Both the position numbers and the translations under genes were made by a program. From Entonaema liquescens (lineage: Eukaryota > Ascomycota > Sordariomycetes > Xylariales > Xylariaceae), in assembly GCA_902805475.1 (NCBI GenBank), contig CADCSX010000001.1, forward strand, positions 2,418,001 to 2,482,000: a stretch of 64,000 bases of DNA, in the 5' to 3' direction. Numbering within the stretch: the stretch's first letter is position 1; every line of letters begins with the position of its first letter. Shown here one piece after another: positions 46,599 through 59,289 of the stretch. A model generated the notes under the pieces. That model was not told where the DNA came from, ran no database searches, and saw nothing but the letters and a program-made list of their open reading frames with translations.

Positions 46599-49500
46599 TA
46601 TATAGTCCGTGCAACCTGCATTTTCCTCTTAGTTAGGCTATCAGTACCTAACATAGAGTGCTTACAATGCGTGAGCAGTGAGCACAGACCAAGAATCTTG
46701 CGGAAGCGATAGCAAGGGTGACAAATTCCGAAATTGCCATCATTATCGGTTGTTTCGACACATATTGAATAATTGAAGATCTCAAGCCAATGAGCCACTA
46801 AGATAAATACCACATGACTGAGCTGTGATGAGAGAAACTAGTAAATGCGCGTAAATAGGACCCCTGAGCTCTGATTGACGGTTGATCGTGGGGGAGGCAC
46901 AGATGGATTCTTTAAAAGCTTTTCGTTACCAAAATGAATTCTCCCCACTTCGTCATTCAGGGTCAAGTCTTGCAAAATTTCTACCGAAACCAACTTAAGC
47001 TTAGACGGCATTTGAGAATTTCTAGTAGTCTGTCAATAGTTTGATAGTCTCCCCAATGCCGTCTACCTTCTAGGGGAAAGAAATACGGCGGTTCGAGATC
47101 GGCTGTTGTACCTGCGTAGGTGAAGTTCCATTGCATCTGCAACTGTGACTCCCGCTCTTGCAGTAGGTCCAAATATCATACCTGGGCGGGTATGTAGCCT
47201 GTTTGGGTCAACGAATACAATGCTCATGACTGATCCGCAACGAAGCATGAATGCAAGTAACTCACATACGCACAAAATAGCGGGCCGTGGAGGAGAATCG
47301 ACGACGACTGATAATAGGAGACAAGCCTACTTAACTCAGTGTAATATGTAACGTTTACGAAGGAAAAATGATATCTTACTACTATCAACATCCAGAATAG
47401 GTACCTTTCGCGATGCTTTTCAATGCACCACACTCTTGTCAAAAGAGGAAAGTATTCCGTACGCGAATGGTTTAGCCAGGGGTCCAATATAGCCTTGTTG
47501 GCCCGGCAGAAGGGTTTGGCAGCTCTCTCATGGAGACCAAGTCCGATTGACGATTCTTGATGAGCAGTAGCCCTGCCAACTAGTGTCGCGCGGTCTTCTA
47601 TGATAATAAAGGGGTTTCGAACAAGGTGCTAAAAGTCTGAGACTTGTAGCATTTGAACAGATGTTTGTTGTGCCCTATTAGATAAGGGAGAAGAAAAGCA
47701 ACGCCAATGGCATTAATCGTTTCTAATTGTCTCCAACTCCAGAGCTAGCCAGTTCGCGCCAGCCACAACCGAGAGACCGTTTTCTCCCTCGGAATTGCCA
47801 CGAGTAGGTGAGACATAGGCGTAAACGTGTAAGAGTTGCGCAAGCCAGCAGGTCAGCAAAGACTTTAGAGCTGTTAATGGAGATTGATGAGAGGCGAAAG
47901 AGGATCGCCGAATTCGAGCCTGTTTCCAGTAACTACGCGAAGCTAATATGTACTTTCTCTTCGAAAGACGAAGCCTCTATCACATGCGACAGGGGGTCCC
48001 TTGTCGTAAAAAGCGTGCTTATCCAATCCCTGGATCTGGACCATACTTGGAGAATGGCCCGTGATTGTGCAAAACCCCTACAGCAATCTTGGCTCTAATT
48101 TGCATCTAAGGTCCTGTATTGGTCGAGCTCGTATCAGGGGTTTGTTAATGAGGGAAAGGATGAAAATACATCCTCGGTCGTCATTTTGTGCTTGGTGCTG
48201 TGATACCTAACAGACATCCATTGTTCTCCTTTTTTTTTTTTTTTTTTTTCTCGTCTCGAGTCGTGCCGCATTACGGGAGGAAATTCCTCGTAGTCAAGAA
48301 TAAAGATGAAGATGTAAGTTGAAGGTTAGCCGCGTCAAATATTGCCGATGAGAAGTAACAACTTTTAAGGTTGTCTAGCACCTGTACATACCTACATATG
48401 TACTTTAGCACAGAACGTGACAGGTTTTTTAAGGTACACACTTAAGCAGCTTCGACCGTGATGATGTATATATGTATATACGTACAACTTGAATATTACA
48501 GGGTACTTCCTACCCTAGGGTAAGCTTTCTGGCCGTGCCATCCTCTTCTCATCCCCCCCGAACCCACGCCAAACCTAAAGCAGCCCAACCGTTAAGCCCT
48601 GACCACTTCAAGGCTGGCAACTTTCATGGAACGGATGGGAGCATTGAGAGAAAGCACTTTCCACTGGAACCTATCTCGTCCCTCCTCTCCACTGGAGTTC
48701 GCGAACTCTAGCTTCCAAACCTTCGCGAATACTCTTTTGAGAGCATTTCATCGTTCTGCTTGAGGTAGTTACACCCAAGCTCGACGCTCACCATTCGTCC
48801 TTCTTTTTATTTAATTCTGAGTACTTACGTTAGGTACTTTACTTAACTTAATTTGTATCTTACATATGTAGATACCTCTTTTTTATTTTCCCTCTCATAC
48901 CCAAACTTTACTTCTGCGATACCTTCAACACGTTCTTTTGCTTTTTCTCTCCTCCCCCAAAATAGAAGCGTCTACACGGTGTCTGAGAAAAAAAAAGGTG
49001 TCTCGGCCCTATCATACATAGGAACCTCAATCAAGAAAAGCAGATCATACAACGAGCCGCGACAAAAAGTACCAACCACCGACCTAGTCTCATTTGTCCT
49101 TTGTATCCATTGCCGTCCCGTGAGACCAGGAATTGCTGGATCCTTCCAACATCGATTTCCGGTAATTCACTCTTTGACTTTTAAGATACCCCCCAATTCA
49201 AGACGTCTGCTATTCTCAACTGAGTTCCGACACCGCGATACCAGTTGTACATCTGCATATCTATCTGCTTAGCTTACGGATAGAGTAAGTTCTCATCTGT
49301 TAGCATATCTATATACATTACGTAGCATCTTTTTCGATGTTTGAAGCTCTGACGTATTGACAATTTAGAGTAGCTTAAACGCCTTCAAACACGCTACCTT
49401 TGATTCTTGCTCATGTACGTGAGGGTTTCTGGGTGACTTATTCTACTGATCATCTCGAGATCTCCTGGAATTGCCAGGGCGCATCGCTTGGCCACAGTAG

Positions 49501-49807
49501 AATCAGCTCAACCCCCCCTGTTATACCGATTGTTATTCCCCCAGTTGCTTTTCGACGCCCGAATTAAAGAACGAGACACTTATTCTGCAAGCTGCCTTTT
49601 AGCGAAGACTTTAACTATGGGACGCAAAGGATGCTTCTGATCTTATAATCTTTCATTCGACAATTCGAATCTTCGATCCGGTTCGCTAGCGATATCCGGT
49701 AGGCGGCCCAAAATTCGTGGGATCGCATTTGATACGAAAGTCACGCCGTCGAACGAATCTTCCTTCCGTCTTGTGCCAGGGCATAGGTACTTTATATCAT
49801 TGTCATT
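46599..49807. other. Long spacer upstream of kinesin
   Basis: 3.2 kb. It contains a 21-nt T run at about 48231-48251 and CT-rich leader-like sequence at about 48870-48960 and 49530-49800, which is probably the promoter and long 5' leader of the kinesin gene. Minus-strand 46980-47530 has several short frames separated by splice-like sites that could be an eroded gene, but no domain is recognised. Confidence 0.4.
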
Positions 49808-52746
49808 ATGGCGACCACATTACCCAGACCGCGTGCTTCGAATAGCACCTCATCGAGTACTCTTCCAGTTCTGCCTGTTCCGAAGACGCGAAAAAGCACC
49901 GGCGGCTTAGCAACTCCCAGCGGCACTCCAGCCTCACCTAGAAGTGGTCTCCGAGCACCCTCAGCAAGCGCATATCCCGGGCCTCCGCCGTCTCCTGCGC
50001 CCACCACGGCGCTTCCGACCCCAAAGGGCGCTCATGGTGTCAATAGCGCCGGAAGAACAATTAGGAAAACCGTCAGTATAAACTCATTCCCCCAACCGCC
50101 GAGTCGCACTGCAACCTACCCTTCGAGTCCCCTGTCTGGATCGATCACACCTGCGAGAAAAGCGCGCACCCCGCAACCGACATCCAAGTTAGGTCAACTG
50201 GGGAGTGGCACCCCGAGTTTATTAAATGGTGGCGCAGATGGTAAATCGCTTATGGGCGGCGCCGGTGCAAGGCACTCGGATGGATTCATTAGTGTCTCGT
50301 CTCCGCCGCAAAGCCGAAGTAGTTCTGCCCAGGATTCATACTCGACGTCAGCCACAACCTACGATGATCCAGCCGAAGCAGCTGGAGCTTCAACCAGCGA
50401 TAAGCATACTTCGAAAGGAATGGATGGGAAGGGAAACGTCATTGTCAGTGTAAGGGTTAGGCCAGACGCCGGAGGCAATGGTAACAACAAAGCCGAAGGC
50501 GAATGGATGGTTGATGGCCGTCGGTCACTGATAGCTTATCGTGGCCGCGAGGGAGGCGATTATTTTATGGTGAGTGGGCTAGAATTCTGTTGAATGTTGA
50601 CCATGAGACTAACGAGCTTCTAGATAATGTCTTCACGACACATGACGATAATAGCAGAGTCTATGATCACTGTGCCAAACGCTTAGTTCGTCGGGTTATG
50701 GAAGGATACCACGGTACCGTATTCGCCTATGGTATGACGGGCACAGGCAAGACTTTCTCCATGCAGGGAACTGCGTCATCGCCCGGCGTGATTCCATTAG
50801 CTATAACAGACATCTTCTCATATATCCGTGAAACTCCATCTCGGGAGTTCCTATTACGCGTCAGCTATCTGGAAATTTACAACGAAAGGATTCATGACCT
50901 CCTAAGTATGGCTAGCGGCAATGGTGCCGGAGCGGGCGCGCAAGAGGAGATTAAGCTACGGGAAGATAGTAAACGAGGCGTTTATGCTACGCCCCTGAAG
51001 GAAGAAATCGTCCAGAGCCCGACTCAGCTCTTACGAGTAATTGCTCGTGGCGATCAAGCGCGAAGAACGGCAAGTACGCAGTTCAATGCCAGGAGTTCAC
51101 GAAGTCATGCGGTCGTCCAGATCGTCGTTGAGAGTAGAGAACGCATTCCTGGAGGCTCCGGCGGAGAGAGCAAACGTTCAGGCATACTCCCAGGTGGTGT
51201 TCGTGTTTCCACGCTTAGCTTAATCGATTTAGCAGGCTCGGAAAAAGCTGCCGAATCGAAGGAACGACGAGCCGAGGGTTCTCATATCAACAAAAGTTTA
51301 CTAACACTAGGCACGGTTATATCCAAGCTTTCAGAAAATAAGGAGAAGGAGGGCAAAGGAGGGGATAAGGATGCGAAGCACCTACCCTACCGAGATAGCA
51401 AGTTGACCAGACTTCTCCAAGGAGCACTCTCTGGAAACTCGTTGGTGAGTATTCTATGTACAATACAGACGGGTGCAGCCAACAGTGCGGCTTCCGCGAA
51501 TACTCATGCGACCGAAACGATAAATACGCTCAAATTTGCTTCAAGAGCGAAAAACAGTATTGTTAGCCACGCCAAACGAGCCGAAGAAGCCCTCGGCGCT
51601 GGTGGAGAGGGTGGAGCGAGAGTTCTCCTAGAGCGTTACCGGATGGAGATCCTCGAACTCAGAACCCAACTTGAGACACAGGCCAAAGCAGGTACTAGTA
51701 AAGTTGAGGATGAGGAAAAGGCGAAAGATGAGGAGGAAGAGCGCGCTCGGGAGAAAGAAGCGGAAGCAAGGCACGAGGAACAGATGTTAGAAATGCAACT
51801 CGCGCGTACAGCGTTGAAAGAGCGCATCGACCATTTGAACCGATTAATTCTCAGCTCGAAGTCCACAGGAGTTAACACGGGCGGAACCTATAGTGCGCTT
51901 GGGATGCACGCTAGGTTCTCTCAGGCGTCTCTGCGGACATCGATTGCCACATCTAACGGTAGCCACTCGTTACTAGAAAGGCCTGGTTCCATGAATTCTT
52001 CGTCATCCACTATTGGTCAGAGATCAATCAGGAAGCGGCGCTCTAGCATAGGTGAACAGGCATCAAATGACGAAGAGGACAGTATGGGTGAATACGGTGA
52101 CGGCACGGCGTCTTTGCAGGCCCAGAATCAGGCGTTACAGGCAGATCTCGCCGATAAGAACCGATATATCGCCACCCTCGAGAAGCGTCTTTTACAAGCG
52201 CGGCGTGCTAGTTCGTCACGGACTTCGAGCGGATTCTCCGCGCCGCACAAGGGCATTATGGTTGGAGAAGATCATAGTGTTTCCACCCTGATGAAGGAGA
52301 AAGATGCCGAGATCGCGGAGTTGAGGGCAAGGCTTGAAGACAAGGACCGGATGCTGTCAGCTCTACGCAGCGCAGCTCGCTCGAGAGATGCTGCTGAAGG
52401 AATCGATACTTCGAGGAGTGAGACTAGGTCATCTCTATTGTACGAACAGGCAGCAAGCCCACCGCCCCAAGGGGGTCTCCCCGATCCGCCGGCATCCATA
52501 CCCAAGGGCCAACTGCCAATTCAAAAACGGACTAAGAGCGTCGACGAAATGAGCCGTATCTTAGACGAGATGATTCAAGACCGAGTAGAAGCAGGCCACA
52601 TCGTCAGGGGCGTTCGTGGCAGTGTCCAGGTCGCTAACGATGGGAAACAAGAGAGCGCAGCTGAGCCAAACCATACAGAACTCGAACCATTACGACAAAG
52701 TCCAACATCAATATTGAACGAGTCGAAAGCCGTACTGGAGGCGTAG
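49808..52746 (+). CDS. kipA: Kinesin-7 motor of the Kip2/KipA group
   Basis: A plus-end-directed microtubule motor. In yeast and Aspergillus this group carries plus-end factors and keeps polarised growth straight. The N-terminal 215 residues are Ser/Pro/Thr-rich and disordered with basic patches. The motor follows: NVIVSVRVRPD, P-loop GMTGTGKTFS, switch I NARSSRSHA and switch II LIDLAGSEKA, then HLPYRDSKLTRLLQ and TLKFASRAKN. After it come a coiled coil rich in Glu/Lys (about residues 600-670) and a Ser-rich tail with another short coil. Exon 1 is 49808-50569, the intron 50570-50623 (ACTAAC branch), and exon 2 50624-52746 (TAG stop). The junction is one base short; an extra T in the TTTT run at 50563-50566 would give DYFYDNVF, the usual kinesin reading. 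Confidence 0.92.
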
Positions 52747-55294
52747 ATATCCCCATGTGCGATCCAGGAAGCAATATCTATCATCTTTGCGAATTAACGA
52801 GGCGTTCCGGTTAGGCTCTGCTTCCGCCGTTTGTTTTTATACCCTATCAGATTCATCTGTTTGCTACGCTTTGGAGCCTGTGGAACGTGAATGTCCTGAC
52901 GAAGGAAAGGAGGTTGACGGGTCGTTTCAGCCGTTTCTAAGCCGTCGGACAATGACTATGTTATTGTTATCATCAATATGTATCAAAAATGAAGGTGGTG
53001 GGATTGTTTCTTTTTGTTTCTTAATGGCAGTCAACGGGAATGTGAATAGGTCAGAGTAACCTTTCTCCCTTTTGGGGCGTCTTCGTCTTGTATATTATTG
53101 AAACTTATTATAAGCCCATGCTCATTAAAAAGGGGCGCAAATATGATCTAATTGCCATGGACGCATTGTTTCTCGGAATACCTGGCTCAGAACCTATTAC
53201 AGAACATTTATTGAGGTTGTGAAACCACACCGAAGATTTGAGGCTTCAAAAGCTTCACGGGATTGGCACAAGGTGCAGATAATGCGATGCCGTCATCTCC
53301 GCCTTCCTAGGATATACCTACAAAAGGGCAATCCTCATTTTACTATTCCAATACAGATATACTTTCCCAACATGCAGGACGAACGCGAACAATAAGGCAA
53401 CCAGCCTTCCCGCCGACCAAGCGCTCGGAGTTCGGGCGGCTGCATTGGTTTTTATCAAATTTGATCTTGGTCCCCTTGTTGGTATACCTCTTTGGGGGCT
53501 GCTTCTTTACGCAGTGGACAGAACGATAGACGAATTAGGATTTTTTCTTTCTTGGTGTTTTACGTGCTATGCCTACGCCCTGAAGCCGGATCCGGCGTTG
53601 GATGCTCAAATGGAGTTCAGTGTACCCAACGCCGGATACATACACTGGACATGCATATTATCTAAACGGCTGGGCGTCATCAATTTCTACACGGAGGGAA
53701 TAGGTAGCGTGGGACGATGGCGGGCGGTGCGGCACGCATGTATGTGTGTGTGTATGTACGTGATGGTATTATGTGAGATGGGTATGGGGATGTTGGGCCG
53801 TAAGCCATTGGCCGAGCATGTTGTGTAGTATAGTTGAAACGCAATTTAATCTGGTAGTTTTTTTTTTTTTTTTCACGGCATAGTATTGGGACTGAGACTG
53901 GGGATGATTTACGATGGTCCCTATATGGGCTCACGAACAGCCGGGCTCAGAGGTTATAGATGCTATACATAGTAGGAAGAAGATATCATTCATTGAAGGG
54001 GCGGTGGTTACGGGGTGAAGGATTCATGTTGCTATTTTTAAACGGCGCGCCTCTTTTATCATCTCGTGAAGTCATCGGTAGTATTTGACAGCTCATTACC
54101 CGGCGATGCGGAATGGATTCCGAAATAGTTTATTTTTCTACTTTTTTTTTCTTCTTGGTTTGATGTTTTCATTTCTCATCTGAGTACGTGGTAGAAAGAG
54201 GGTCGCTTTGCTCCGATAGAATAGCGGAGTATGACGAACAAATATAGCTTTAAAGATTTGACCTACCCAGGCAGCTAGGTTCGCTCAGAAAGCAGATATC
54301 GTAGCTTCACAGACCTCAAGTGACATAGAAGTTGTGCCTGATAGTACAGGAAGATGAAGCACAACAGCAGCAACCGAGAGTGGTATTTACCATCGTGGCT
54401 TCGTAGCTGCTGTGCCACATCCCTGCAACGAACGGGAGGAATCGGTCGGCGAATACTGAGAGCATCTTGGTCTAACCAAGCGTCTCATTGGTATATTCAT
54501 GGCTCTCTTACCAGCCGGTGTTCGCAACTTGCAGACGGGGAGGCCAATAGGCAAAGCAGCTGGGGGGGAGAATCAGATATCACCCTAACGCGGCATGCTG
54601 TTGCGAATTATTGCTAATGCTGTATGCATGAAATGGGCCTTCTGATTGACCATTGAGGCAGAATGTCTGACAAGATCGTCGGTAGCCGGTCAGAAAAAAA
54701 AATAGTTCAAGTCCTATAGTGTATCGGTAGTGTATTGTATGGTTGGTGTATGTATACTCATTTACCGCAATCCCGTCGTGATGACCAACGAACACACCAA
54801 ATTTGGAAATCATCTCATAGGGCACCCGAGAATTCCGACTACCCGAGGTTTGGAAGCTCAAACGGAATTACAAGCATGCAAATCCATATAAATCCATGTA
54901 AATCCATGTATAATATGTCCGTGTTCGCAGAGTGTTTGTCGCTATTATGCGGACTATGCACAATCGAGTCTGGTGATGGGAAAGACCAGTTCCAGGGACC
55001 GGTTTATCCTCTCCCTAATGAGCCACATTACATCAAGCCCCCCTCGGACTCCATTCAAAAAAGTGAGTCGGGAAAAGCCAATAAGGAAATGCGCTCTTTC
55101 TCAGCGAACCCTTAGTGTTGTTTCAGAAGTTCAGGGGTCTCAAATGGCGATCCTCTAGAGCTAAATGCATCCAATCATTCAATACGGTCTTCTTTGCCCA
55201 CCATAGCCTATGCATACTATGTAAGATATATGTAGGTACTTCCTGCTAGTACGTCGTAAATATGATGGCACCGTGTCACCCGAGGATGAGTATA
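52747..55294. other. Spacer downstream of kinesin
   Basis: 2.5 kb with no supported gene. Features are a T run at about 53860-53873 and a triple AAATCCAT(G/A)T tandem at about 54882-54911. Frames at 53445-53828 and 54735-55115 lack family resemblance. Confidence 0.4.
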
Positions 55295-55742
55295 CAGGTC
55301 AACCCAACTATATCCTGGCCCATCACCCCAACCTCTAACCCGATTAAGCAAACATTTAAGTGGCCAAAACTCAATTAAAGTTTCCACAATAAGATAAGCT
55401 TTAAAATTTTAAAACGTTAAAAATACGTTAAATTATAAAACGTATTATTTATTAAATACGTTATAATTATAACGTATATTAATTATTAAATTTTTATTTA
55501 ATTTATTTAATTAATTAAAAATTAATTAAAAATCGATTATTATATTATTATTTTTAATTTTTAAAATATTTAAATTTTAAAAATTTTAAATTAAAATTAA
55601 TATATAAAAAAATAAATTATATAAAAATTATATTAGTAAAATGATAAAGAGAAAATTTAACTTAATGTGCGTTAATATAAGCGCTTTACTTAATCGGGTT
55701 AAAAATTAAGATGATGCGCTAAGATATAGTTAAGTTAACCTG
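55295..55742. mobile_element. RIP-scarred element with ~57-bp inverted repeats
   Basis: The left arm from 55295 (CAGGTCAACCCAACTATATC) and the inverse of the right arm ending at 55742 (CAGGTTAACTTAACTATATC) align without gaps for about 57 bp, including a shared TAACCCGATTAAG. They differ at about 13 sites, and all but one are C/T or G/A. Between them lies about 300 bp made almost wholly of A and T, with leftover ACGTTA/TAACGT strings. This is the footprint expected of repeat-induced point mutation of a small inverted-repeat transposon. No target-site duplication is clear and there is no coding capacity. Confidence 0.82.
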
Positions 55743-57450
55743 CTTCCAACCGAGGATTGGGGTACGCCCGTTGTGGGGATCCAGTGGGAACCCTCAACTT
55801 TGGGAATTTTGGTTAAAAAAGGGCAGGAAAAACACTGACGTTGGTATTCCCTTAAGGGCTACTTGTGTTTCTATTGGCTCCTCATGTAACACTCATGCTA
55901 GACCTGCTTTAGTAACTACTTAAAGGGTACAAGCTCGGCTACGCTTGCAAAGCTTAACTTTTTTCTTTTTTTTTTTTTTTTTTTTGTAGTAGAAACTACA
56001 ATCCGTCTACCAGCACCAATAGCACCCAGGTAACGGTTTAGTATAACTAGAGCAGTTTCCATATTTGTCCAACCAGAATAGATCTGAAGGCAAGCACTGT
56101 CCAACAGTAACAGCAAGGGGGCTTTTTAACCGTTTGCCTAACCACTGAAAGGTGCTGTGCTTTCCGCGGTCCAACGTTCGTGGGAGCTGGATCAGATTAA
56201 AAACACATCCACCCTTCGAACCCTCGTCCGTTTGCTATATCATCCTTCTCCATTAAGCCGTTTGGGAAATTCCAGAATCCAGCTAGAATTCCGCTTACCC
56301 CTTGTAAACCCAGAATCCATAACCCATAACCCATAACAGGACCGATGGGGAAATCAAGAATTCTTAAGATTGCGGTAGGTCGATCTTCCTCGGAGTAGGG
56401 AAATGGGGCCTTCTGAGCATATGATCTGAGTCTCTTCTTCGTTTCCTTTCTCTTGTCTGACATCATCCCGCTACCCTGCGTAACCACGATGGTGTCATGC
56501 CTTTTTTTTTGCTTTTTTATTTTACTATTAGGCATTCTCGTCTCCTCTGATTCAGGTGCTTCGGCACGTCTTCTTTTCGTTCTCTAGTCTTTTCGTTAGG
56601 TAGTGCCGAATCTTCTCTCTCTCGACTTATTACCTACGGGATACTCTCCGTCTTACACCGCGGCTTCGGTACCTACTCCTCGGTCTTGTGATCATCGTGG
56701 TCCCTTTCAGTTAGTCCCTCCTTAAACTACTGGGACATCTTTGGGTCTATCCATTCCCTGTACCTATCCTCAAGCCTCGTGGCCCTCCACATTATTGGAC
56801 CATTGGTAGGTGATCGTCGTCTCACCAACCTGAAAGAAAAAAGAAAATATTGGTGGTCAAATTATATTGGGTCCTCTCTAAACCCCCATTTATCCCCATT
56901 ACCTGGGATACCTCGCATAAGCGGCGCAGAGGGCTGTCTTGCCAGCTGTGATCTAGTATCGAGAAGGGGGGGAACTAGTCGACCTGGATCGTCGCGCACG
57001 GCGCAGGAGTGATCACCTACTTTTTCCGGGCACGATCACCTCCAGTGTCGAAGACATTAGACATACAAGTACCGCGTCGCACAAGGCTCGACCACCACCC
57101 GGACTTCCCTCACTTTTGCGACTCGAGGTTCACCATCTTCGGTAGTTAAGCTGGTAACCAGTATTTCTCGATACATTACAGATGTAGACGACAAACGACA
57201 CATATCACATGCCTAATGCCTGGCTCTAAAGGGTAATCACCGCCTCTAAATTATCCAGTCACTCATTTTCACAATATTATTCCCCGCCTTCTTTTACTGC
57301 TGCCACGCCCTGCAGCTCAGCTCAGCTCACCGTCACTCCTTATATGCTTGCGAGCTGTAATATCCGGACGCCACATTCCGAGTTTCCGTCCCCATTCCCA
57401 AGGCTCTCCTTGTAGCGAGGCCTTCACCGACGTCACTATCCCCTTATACA
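55743..57450. other. Spacer upstream of GT23-like gene
   Basis: 1.7 kb. It contains a T-rich run at about 55957-55985, CT-rich sequence from 56520, and a CAGCTCAGCTCAGCTCA microrepeat at about 57312-57328, probably within the promoter or leader of the next gene. A 112-codon minus-strand frame at 56197-56535 is unsupported. Confidence 0.4.
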
Positions 57451-59289
57451 ATGGCACCGACTCTGGACCTATCCCAGAGCACTCACGCCAAGATGATTAT
57501 CTCTCCTCCTCGACTGAACTTGCGTAGGGCTGCATCCTATCAACATGAAAAGGCACCACTATCCGCAACATCATCACGTTTTAACTTTAACCATCTAATG
57601 TTCTCCCCGCCCCCTTCCCCCGGATTACCAGCTCTGGTGCCACGGCCACGGAAATCAAGTACTAAGCCGAGACCGAGTCGCGTCCTCCGAGTTGCCGCAT
57701 GGATCCTTGGTTTAGCACTAGTCTCATTCGTTGTGAGGGCTACTGTAAAGAAGGAAATACTAGTGCCCGTTGTTGGATGGGCTCTGGACAACCACGAAGA
57801 GTATGAAATGGTTGGCCAGTATGACTTGCCTGAATTCCCCACGCCCATTGCCGTCACGGATAAGAAAGGTAGATCCAAGTGGACTGTATCCATTCCACCC
57901 ACACACAGCTTCCCCTTAACCACCAAGGAGTATTCGGATATCTGCGTCAAGTGCCAAGAAGTGGCAAGCCACGTCAGAGAGTTACACGGCCACACGAATC
58001 CCTCCCAACAGGCTCAGACAGATTACTACCACGAGGACCCCTACTTTGTCGATGTTGGCGACGCTGAAAAACGTGGACTATTACCGGGAGTAGGGAAAGC
58101 ATGGAAGGTAACGGCACAGGCTCAAGACGGCCACCTGGTAGGAGATACGGCAGATGGACTAGCCGACAAGAGCACCTGTAAAACATCTTTGACGTTTGTC
58201 CTCGAGTCGGCCGACGCTGGATTAGGTCCCACTCTGATGATGTTGTGGATGGCATATGGTTTAGCCCAGAAGGAAAAACGAGCTTTCTTCATCGACGATT
58301 CGCGGTGGGCTTATGGTGAATATACCAGCATTTTCAAAGCGCCGCCGATGCCCGACTGCAGTGCACCACCACGTCACGAGATGCTACCATGTCCACACAG
58401 CGCGCGGCACTTGATTGTATCAACGGCCACGGCGTCCGAGACATTTGGCAAGAGCTTTAGTTCTGAGTACGAGGATCCTCATCGAAGCAACGTCTATCGA
58501 GAACGACCAATATATGATCTGGCTCGTGTTGGATACGAAGCCCTATTCCGTCTAAATGATGAGGATCAACCTTACGTAGAGCATCGCGTCAAGGACCTAA
58601 GGAAGATGGTCAAGATGAAAGAGGGAGGCTACAACGACGGCATGATCATCGGAGTCCATATTCGACATGGCGACTTACACCCATACGAGTACCAGTATAA
58701 CGGCGCCTACATCCCGCTGGAACTTTACGCATCGAGAACTAAGGAGCTCATTGAAGAGTACCATAATTCCAGTGCTCCTCTTGGAGGCGAAGATCCTGTA
58801 GCAAAGCAACACTCATTTTCTATCGTTGCGTCGGATGATCCTGACGTTTACGAAACAGAAGAATTCTCGGGTTCTCTGAGAGCTCAAGAACAAATCAAGC
58901 TTGCCAGCAAGCAACACATCCAAAAGATTAATCCGGATAAGACTGTGATGCACAAGTTCGTGGATGAGACTTTTGGTTGGGAGGGCGGCTTCTTTGCGAG
59001 CATGTTCTGGAACCTGGGCCGCTCGACGGTGAACAACGCTAACGCGGCTGATGAATCACAGGTAGTGTTCAGATCGTCGGCGGAGACCATGCGGCTTAGA
59101 GGGCTTATGGGACGGGCCTACGTGATGGACCTAGCTGTCTTGGGTCAGGCTAGCGACGCTGTCATCTGCACTATCAGCGCGATGGGATGTCGATTAATAG
59201 CCGTGATCATGGGCTGGGAAAAAGCAATGGAAGAGGGGAGATGGGTCAACATCGACGGTGATTATCAGTGGGCTGCATTAACATTATGA
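57451..59289 (+). CDS. Type II membrane fucosyltransferase-like protein
   Basis: An intronless frame of 612 residues. A Pro/Arg-rich cytosolic N-terminus is followed by one membrane span (about residues 80-102, VAAWILGLALVSFVV) and a large lumenal domain. This layout is typical of Golgi glycosyltransferases. The lumenal part has FVLESADAGLGPTLMMLW, the IGVHIRHGD loop (H-x-R-x-G-D as in alpha-1,6-fucosyltransferases and related GT-B enzymes that bind GDP-sugars) and the C-terminal DAVICTISAMGCRLIAVIMG strand. An N-glycosylation site, NSS, is present. The family is widespread in filamentous ascomycetes; donor and acceptor are unknown, so fucosyl transfer is only inferred. The frame is undamaged. 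Confidence 0.75.
   Translation: MAPTLDLSQSTHAKMIISPPRLNLRRAASYQHEKAPLSATSSRFNFNHLMFSPPPSPGLPALVPRPRKSSTKPRPSRVLRVAAWILGLALVSFVVRATVKKEILVPVVGWALDNHEEYEMVGQYDLPEFPTPIAVTDKKGRSKWTVSIPPTHSFPLTTKEYSDICVKCQEVASHVRELHGHTNPSQQAQTDYYHEDPYFVDVGDAEKRGLLPGVGKAWKVTAQAQDGHLVGDTADGLADKSTCKTSLTFVLESADAGLGPTLMMLWMAYGLAQKEKRAFFIDDSRWAYGEYTSIFKAPPMPDCSAPPRHEMLPCPHSARHLIVSTATASETFGKSFSSEYEDPHRSNVYRERPIYDLARVGYEALFRLNDEDQPYVEHRVKDLRKMVKMKEGGYNDGMIIGVHIRHGDLHPYEYQYNGAYIPLELYASRTKELIEEYHNSSAPLGGEDPVAKQHSFSIVASDDPDVYETEEFSGSLRAQEQIKLASKQHIQKINPDKTVMHKFVDETFGWEGGFFASMFWNLGRSTVNNANAADESQVVFRSSAETMRLRGLMGRAYVMDLAVLGQASDAVICTISAMGCRLIAVIMGWEKAMEEGRWVNIDGDYQWAALTL

Noticed and set aside
18423..52746. Programmed frameshifting as an explanation for the many one-base shifts
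   Set aside because: The sites share no slippery heptamer or downstream structure, two fall at splice junctions, and all fit simple homopolymer under-calling.
56197..56535. 112-codon minus-strand frame with a Lys-rich start and one hydrophobic stretch
   Set aside because: No recognisable domain; it runs through probable leader sequence of the next gene.
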